Positions 5,958 to 8,684 of a DNA stretch of 8,684 nt are shown in pieces. A program made the position numbers and the translations under genes. The stretch's first letter is position 1, and each line of letters opens with the position of its first letter. The notes beneath the pieces are model-generated. The model did not search any database. It had not been told where the DNA came from and saw nothing but the letters and a program-made list of their open reading frames with translations. The DNA comes from Methanomassiliicoccus sp. UBA6 (lineage in GTDB: Archaea > Thermoplasmatota > Thermoplasmata > Methanomassiliicoccales > Methanomassiliicoccaceae), in NCBI GenBank assembly GCA_002508545.1, contig DAVH01000027.1, positions 21,689 through 30,372 on the forward strand, given 5' to 3'.

Positions 5958-6236
5958 GTCGACGGCACGGCGGAGCAGCTCCGCCACTTCCTTTCCCTTT
6001 TCCGTCAGGGAATAATTGAACGAGATGTTGCGCTCTTTGACCACCTTGACATCGACCAGGCCGAGATCCTTGAGCTTGTCGGCCAGGGCTTTCATACGAT
6101 TGTAGCTCTTGACCACATTCAACAGGTCCGTGGCTGCCACAGGCTTATCGCGGTCGCTGTTCTCCAGCAGATAGAGCATCAGGCTCACCGCGTTAGCCTC
6201 ATCGAGTATCGTGGCGGGTGGTTCGAGCTGTTTCAT
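5940..6236 (-). CDS. Winged-helix transcriptional regulator
   Basis: A 98-residue protein, probably a DNA-binding repressor. ANAVSLMLYLLEN (residues 15-27) is the first helix of a winged helix-turn-helix; TDLLNVVKSYNRMKALADKLKDLGLV (36-61) supplies the second and recognition helices; and VKVVKERNISFNYSLTEKGKEVAELL (63-88) is a beta-hairpin wing ending in the LTEKGKEVA helix typical of MarR/PadR/ArsR-like archaeal regulators. No ligand domain follows. I chose ATG 6236 because a TATA-like TAATAATTA lies about 31 bp upstream and the family fold starts there; the in-frame TTG at 6329 would add 31 residues read from an operator-rich, AT-rich stretch. Related repeats lie between the TATA element and the ATG, and upstream across the divergent promoter. 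Inference: it represses itself and the plus-strand small-gene cluster, like a virus immunity repressor. Confidence 0.85.
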   Translation of the reverse strand: MKQLEPPATILDEANAVSLMLYLLENSDRDKPVAATDLLNVVKSYNRMKALADKLKDLGLVDVKVVKERNISFNYSLTEKGKEVAELLRRAVDLIPAP

Positions 6237-6262
6237 TAGCAATTGCAAAGGTATCCCTTTGG

Positions 6263-6271
6263 TAATTATTA
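6263..6271 (-). promoter_or_regulatory. TATA-like element of the winged-helix regulator gene
   Basis: The minus strand reads GCTAATAATTACC. TAATAATTA is centred about 31 bp upstream of ATG 6236, giving a near-leaderless transcript. The GCAATTGC palindrome falls between it and the start codon, where bound repressor would block initiation. Confidence 0.45.
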
Positions 6272-6338
6272 GCCTATCATTATTAATGAACAATTTGCAA
6301 TCCCTAATCTTATACTTTTTGATTAGCAAACGCTAATC

Positions 6339-6347
6339 TTTAAATTA
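6339..6347 (+). promoter_or_regulatory. TATA box, probable promoter of the small-gene cluster
   Basis: CTTTAAATTA is the clearest plus-strand TATA element upstream of the small genes. Initiation about 25 bp downstream would fall near 6368-6372, inside the repeat TTTGCAATCTCTAATC, and give a leader of about 145 nt. The element is nearly symmetrical, so it could also be read on the minus strand (TAATTTAAAG). Confidence 0.45.
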
Positions 6348-6399
6348 CCGGATTTGCATTAGGGATTTGCAATCTCTAATCATTGAGCTTGCCAAACAA

Positions 6400-6515
6400 G
6401 AGCATCCAAGCTGAGAGTGTCACCCTGCTAGCGATAGCCATGTCGGGGGATGGGTTTCACTTCTGGATGCTCAACACTTCCCCAACCCCCGGCGCCTGTC
6501 ACTGAGGTGTTGAGC
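6400..6515 (+). promoter_or_regulatory. Leader with two mutually exclusive hairpins, one covering a ribosome binding site
   Basis: GAGCATCCA (6400-6408) is a perfect complement of TGGATGCTC (6464-6472). GCTCAACAC (6469-6477) is a perfect complement of GTGTTGAGC (6507-6515), extendable to 12 bp (6469-6480 with 6504-6515) with one G-U pair. The two stems share 6469-6472 and so cannot both be complete. The second stem encloses the Shine-Dalgarno GAGGTG (6504-6509) of the gene starting at TTG 6517. The layout resembles a translational switch or attenuator. I recognise no known riboswitch class. Confidence 0.45.
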
Positions 6516-6516
6516 C

Positions 6517-6831
6517 TTGAACGAGAACGACCCGGTGGAAACGGCCCTGGCGGCCGTCGAAGAGAGCAAGGCGGCCGAGCACGCCGCCAAGGTGAACAAC
6601 GCGCTGAACGAGCTGGACTCGCACATAATCATGCTGCGGGGCATGGGCGTGAACGTGAGCGTCACGCTGGACGCTCCGACCTCGAGGCCGCTCGACAAGA
6701 TCGAGCAGCCTGGGAGCGTCAAAGCGCCCGGATGGTACGCATACGTGGACTTCATGGACGAGGAAGGGACCCGCCGACGCATCGACGCCGCCAAGCGCGC
6801 CGCAGCCTACGCAGCGAACGGAGGCCAGTAG
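6517..6831 (+). CDS. Hypothetical protein, first gene of the small-gene cluster
   Basis: A 104-residue protein that I do not recognise. Residues 1-35 (ETALAAVEESKAAEHAAKVNNALNEL within it) are rich in Ala, Glu and Lys and probably form a long helix or coiled coil. The centre (MLRGMGVNVSVTLDAP, then GWYAYVDFMDEEGTRR) reads as beta strands separated by a turn, and the end is an Ala-rich helix. There is no membrane segment and no cysteine. The start is TTG 6517, supported by GAGGTG seven bases upstream; there is no ATG at a suitable place. That Shine-Dalgarno lies in a potential 12-bp hairpin. The stop codon directly abuts the ATG of the next gene, so the two are likely translated together. Function in a viral or plasmid early region is inferred from context only. 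Confidence 0.75.
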   Translation: MNENDPVETALAAVEESKAAEHAAKVNNALNELDSHIIMLRGMGVNVSVTLDAPTSRPLDKIEQPGSVKAPGWYAYVDFMDEEGTRRRIDAAKRAAAYAANGGQ

Positions 6832-7056
6832 ATGCGCGCCACCTACGGCACCGTGGCAACGAAGCTGCGCAACGCGATGGAGTGCATCGAGGGCTACGAG
6901 CTCATGGTCCGCGAAGGGCAGGAGGTCCCGGTGGCCGACCTCGTCCTGGCGATCGGCGAGGTCACGCTAGCGCTCGACGGGCTCTCAGACCTGCTGTATG
7001 CCGAGGTCCGCGCCAAGGAGACCTCGGCCTCCGAGCTCCCGGGAGGTGTTCGCTGA
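6832..7056 (+). CDS. Hypothetical protein, helical, small-gene cluster
   Basis: A 74-residue protein beginning MRATYGTVATKLRNAMECIEGYELM; unrecognised. The pattern of hydrophobic residues (ATKLRNAMECIEGYELMV, then VADLVLAIGEVTLALDGLSDLLYAEV) suggests two amphipathic helices forming a helical hairpin, with a short polar tail. The start ATG directly follows the upstream TAG and has GGAGG seven bases before it. The stop TGA (7054-7056) overlaps the next gene's ATG by one base. Confidence 0.75.
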   Translation: MRATYGTVATKLRNAMECIEGYELMVREGQEVPVADLVLAIGEVTLALDGLSDLLYAEVRAKETSASELPGGVR

Positions 7057-7232
7057 TGTCCCAGCTTCCCGGATCCTCGTTGTATCCCGCGGGAGTCGGG
7101 AGCGTCGAGCTCCTTTCCGGACGGGGCATCGAGTGGCATGAGATCGAGGACCTCCTCGCTGGCGAGGACGACGGCAACGAACGTCAGCTGGCGAGCAAGG
7201 TCCGCAAGGCGCTGGAGGCGGCACGGCGATGA
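7056..7232 (+). CDS. Small hypothetical protein (58 aa), small-gene cluster
   Basis: A 58-residue frame starting MSQLPGSSLYPAGVG and ending VRKALEAARR, too short to stand out by length. It is supported by a strong ribosome binding site GGGAGGTG (7041-7048), by starting on the last base of the previous stop codon, and by ending in an ATGATGA overlap with the next gene. The middle (GIEWHEIEDLLAGEDDGNERQLASKVRKALE) is a charged, probably helical segment. Function unknown. Confidence 0.65.
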   Translation: MSQLPGSSLYPAGVGSVELLSGRGIEWHEIEDLLAGEDDGNERQLASKVRKALEAARR

Positions 7233-7492
7233 TGAACCGCACCGAGCTCCTCCGCCTCCGCAAGGAGTACGAGTGGCACATGGAGCACCATCCGTCGGAG
7301 AGGTGGGCGGCCAAGCTTGAGACGATCAACCTCGTGCTCTCGTGGCATGAGGACGCCGGGAGCGCCCCGGCACAGGGGGCCGCCGAGGCTTCGCGGGACT
7401 TCTCCAACTTCCCCACTGCGGCCCGGCGGGAGGGCTCGACATCCCTAGCCAACCCCCGCCGCGAGGGCGCTCCTACCGGAGGGAGTGCATGA
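7229..7492 (+). CDS. Small hypothetical protein (87 aa), small-gene cluster
   Basis: Begins MMNRTELLRLRKEYEWHM. The first 42 residues look like two charged helices (LLRLRKEYEWHMEHH; RWAAKLETINLVLSWHE). The remainder (DAGSAPAQGAAEASRDF to the end) is low-complexity and probably disordered. The start overlaps the upstream stop (ATGATGA at 7229-7235), with GGAGG at 7214-7218; ATG 7232 is an equally possible start. Its stop overlaps the next ATG by two bases. I do not recognise it; a short protein-protein contact factor is plausible but unproven. Confidence 0.65.
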   Translation: MMNRTELLRLRKEYEWHMEHHPSERWAAKLETINLVLSWHEDAGSAPAQGAAEASRDFSNFPTAARREGSTSLANPRREGAPTGGSA

Positions 7493-7665
7493 CCGAGATA
7501 CCATGCAAGTGCGAGAACGGCCGGCCGTGCGGTAAGGTGCTGCGCGTGCGGGAGATCGGATGCATGACCATGTTGGATATCGTCGGCTGCGATGACAGCA
7601 AGGGCCTCATGCTCGACGATGCCGGCCGCCGGCAGCTCATCGAGCTCCTGGGAGGAAGGGCATGA
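7489..7665 (+). CDS. Small cysteine-rich hypothetical protein (58 aa)
   Basis: A 58-residue protein with five cysteines: PCKCENGRPCGK places Cys6, Cys8 and Cys14 close together, followed by Cys25 and Cys34. The first cluster could bind zinc, though it is not a standard finger. DAGRRQLIELLGG at the end is probably a helix. It starts at ATG 7489, overlapping the previous stop (ATGA), behind GGAGGGAG, and ends in an ATGA overlap with the zinc-ribbon gene that follows. The clean coupling on both sides is the best evidence that it is a gene. Confidence 0.65.
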   Translation: MTEIPCKCENGRPCGKVLRVREIGCMTMLDIVGCDDSKGLMLDDAGRRQLIELLGGRA

Positions 7666-7856
7666 TCGTCGGCGTACTGCGGCGCAGCGGCGATATGGTC
7701 GCCAGGCCGCTGGTCAGGGACCCCAAGATCGTCGAGCTCCCGTGGGGCGGGTACGCCGTCGTCAGGCTTTGTCCCCACTGCGACCACCGGCTGCACAGCT
7801 ATCCGGCCCCCTCCGGCCGGTGGATGTGCCAGCGCTGCGGGAGGACCATCGCATGA
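7662..7856 (+). CDS. Small zinc-ribbon protein (64 aa)
   Basis: A 64-residue protein. The C-terminal half has a two-knuckle zinc ribbon: CPHC (residues 37-40) and CQRC (56-59), 15 residues apart, with an aromatic-rich spacer (HRLHSYPAPSGRWM). The N-terminal half (MIVGVLRRSGDMVARPLVRDP, then VELPWGGYAVVRL) reads as beta strands. Such ribbons mediate DNA, RNA or protein contacts in small archaeal and viral proteins; the target here is unknown. GGAGGAAGGG precedes ATG 7662, which overlaps the upstream TGA, and its own TGA overlaps ATG 7853 of the next gene. Confidence 0.75.
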   Translation: MIVGVLRRSGDMVARPLVRDPKIVELPWGGYAVVRLCPHCDHRLHSYPAPSGRWMCQRCGRTIA

Positions 7857-8684
7857 CGCCGATCGAGGACGCGCAGATCAGGGTGGCCAGGGCCGAGGAC
7901 GGGAAGCGGAAGCTGCAGGAGGAGGTCATCGAGCGGTTCGGCTCCATCGAGACGATGAAGAGCTACGCCCAGAACGCAGGCCCCGGAGGCAGGAAAGCGG
8001 CAGAGCTCCGGAGGCGGTACAACCGCGCGGTCAGGGAGCTCAAGCTCGCCAAGCAGGACCTTGCCCGACTGAGGGGTGAGGGGCCGAAGCCTCAGGAGGA
8101 CGAGGCTGGCCCCGAGGGAAAGAAGGATGGCATCCAGCCCACAGCCGCCTCCGGGGGGAAGCGGGGTGAGCCGGAGGATCACGGCACGCTAGAAGTGGCT
8201 AGGAAAGCGTCTGAGGGTTGTGCAGTGATCGATCGTCCATCACAAATTTCGGCCTACATTAAGGTTGTGAACGATGGCTTCACAACTACTGAAGTTGTCG
8301 GGGAACGCCGGGACGGCCGCGGAGATGCGGCCGAGGCCAGGAGGGAGGCGAAGCAGCTCGACCTCAACGGGGAGGAGCTCAAGCTGCCTCCGGGAGTGAG
8401 GGAGACCAGGAAGGTCACCAGGAGCCGGACCTACGAGATCGGGAAGTTCAAGCTCTCCATCAAGGAGGAGGACCTGCAGACCTTCACCACCATCGGCGGC
8501 ATGGGCCAGCGCAAGCTCGTCGCCGCCAGGCTCCGCGTGCTGCCGAACGAGGACATCTTCGAGGGGGACTTCGACGACGGGGTCGACGAGATGATCAAGG
8601 TCCTATGCCGGGCATCGATCATCCTCAAATCGGAGATGCTCAAGGCGGCCATGACCGCCCAGAGGCCGGCGGGGGTGACCGGCT
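7853..8684 (+). CDS. Hypothetical coiled-coil protein with a distinct C-terminal domain (partial, open at right edge)
   Basis: The frame is open for 277 codons from ATG 7853 to the end of the window. It starts MTPIEDAQIRVARAEDG. Residues 5-75 are highly charged with helical periodicity (RKLQEEVIERFGS; AAELRRRYNRAVRELKLAKQDLARL), likely a coiled coil. Residues 76-118 are a Pro/Glu/Gly/Lys linker. About residues 122-150 (CAVIDRPSQISAYIKVVNDGFTTTEVV) are read from visibly more A/T-rich DNA. From about 185 a compact domain begins (RSRTYEIGKFKLSIKEEDLQTFTTIGG, then RKLVAARLRVLPNEDIF), followed by helical DDGVDEMIKVLCRASIILKSEML. I do not recognise any part. The start is supported by GGGAGG (7839-7844) and an ATGA overlap. 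A DNA-binding or scaffold role in a mobile element is possible. Confidence 0.7.
   Translation, partial: MTPIEDAQIRVARAEDGKRKLQEEVIERFGSIETMKSYAQNAGPGGRKAAELRRRYNRAVRELKLAKQDLARLRGEGPKPQEDEAGPEGKKDGIQPTAASGGKRGEPEDHGTLEVARKASEGCAVIDRPSQISAYIKVVNDGFTTTEVVGERRDGRGDAAEARREAKQLDLNGEELKLPPGVRETRKVTRSRTYEIGKFKLSIKEEDLQTFTTIGGMGQRKLVAARLRVLPNEDIFEGDFDDGVDEMIKVLCRASIILKSEMLKAAMTAQRPAGVTG
8264..8286. repeat. Perfect 8-bp inverted repeat inside the last gene
   Basis: GTTGTGAA (8264-8271) and TTCACAAC (8279-8286) are perfect complements around a 7-nt centre CGATGGC. They lie in a locally A/T-richer stretch of an otherwise GC-rich gene. It could be a protein-binding site, a recombination site or an mRNA hairpin, or chance. 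Confidence 0.4.

Larger units (their letters stand above)
6234..6381. repeat. Cluster of related operator-like repeats in the divergent promoter region
   Basis: Several related AT-rich elements are visible. TTTGCAATCCCTAATC (6294-6309) recurs as TTTGCAATCTCTAATC (6366-6381) with one mismatch. GCAAATCCCTAATGC lies on the minus strand at 6356-6370. GATTAGCAAACGCTAATC (6321-6338) is an inverted repeat with 7-bp arms. TTAGCAATTGCAAA (6236-6249) contains the palindrome GCAATTGC and touches the regulator's start codon. The shared units are GATTAG/CTAATC and TTGCAA. They overlap TATA elements for both directions, as expected for binding sites of the adjacent winged-helix protein. Confidence 0.7.

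Noticed and set aside
6237..6329. 31-residue N-terminal extension of the winged-helix regulator from TTG 6329
   Set aside because: The extension is encoded by the operator and TATA-rich stretch and adds nothing to the fold; ATG 6236 has a TATA element at the right distance.
6450..7055. 260-codon plus-strand frame covering 6450-7232
   Set aside because: Its first 200 residues are an Arg/Gly-rich shadow of the two genes in another frame; only its last 58 codons (from ATG 7056) are kept as a gene.
8273..8402. Alternative plus-strand frame starting ATG 8273 (MASQLLKLSGNAG)
   Set aside because: The first residues look protein-like, but the frame soon becomes Ser/Arg/Gly low complexity and stops, while the main frame stays open with normal codon use.

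Overview
The window looks like a piece of a GC-rich archaeal chromosome, possibly a Methanomassiliicoccales or other Thermoplasmata-like euryarchaeon; the lineage is a guess. The archaeal reading rests on A/T-rich TATA elements about 25-31 bp upstream of several start codons (leaderless or nearly leaderless genes), a plain T-run terminator, strong use of AGG for arginine, and a secreted protein with an N-terminal membrane anchor followed by an Asn/Ser/Thr-rich linker. No rRNA, tRNA, CRISPR array, transposase or integrase is visible.

Left half (1-4408, mostly minus strand): a restriction or defence-type gene set. Read in the direction of transcription it runs ParB/Srx-fold protein (4408-2924), D12-class adenine-N6 DNA methyltransferase (2874-1966), then a large superfamily 2 helicase/type III restriction-like protein of the BPTD_3080 type (1551 to beyond the left edge). 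The methyltransferase and the helicase each seem to have their own promoter just upstream of the start codon. A small plus-strand gene (1694-1927) of unknown function sits antiparallel between the methyltransferase and the helicase.

Middle (4409-6236): an intergenic region of about 400 bp holds a 44-nt imperfect palindrome and a TATA box. It is followed by a membrane-anchored extracellular protein with a tandemly duplicated domain (4812-5582), a T-run terminator, a small protein ending in a CxxCxxC cluster (5742-5957), and a convergent winged-helix regulator (5940-6236, minus) that overlaps the cysteine-rich gene at its 3' end.

Right part (6237-8684): upstream of the regulator lies a cluster of related AT-rich repeats covering divergent promoters, much like a virus or plasmid immunity region. 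On the plus strand follows a leader that can form two mutually exclusive hairpins, one of which covers the ribosome binding site of the first gene. It leads into seven tightly packed small genes joined by ATGA overlaps or direct abutment, each with a good Shine-Dalgarno sequence. None is recognisable, two are likely metal-binding, and the last runs off the right edge. The simplest reading is the early region of an integrated virus or plasmid controlled by the divergent winged-helix protein. This is inference, since no hallmark viral gene is visible.
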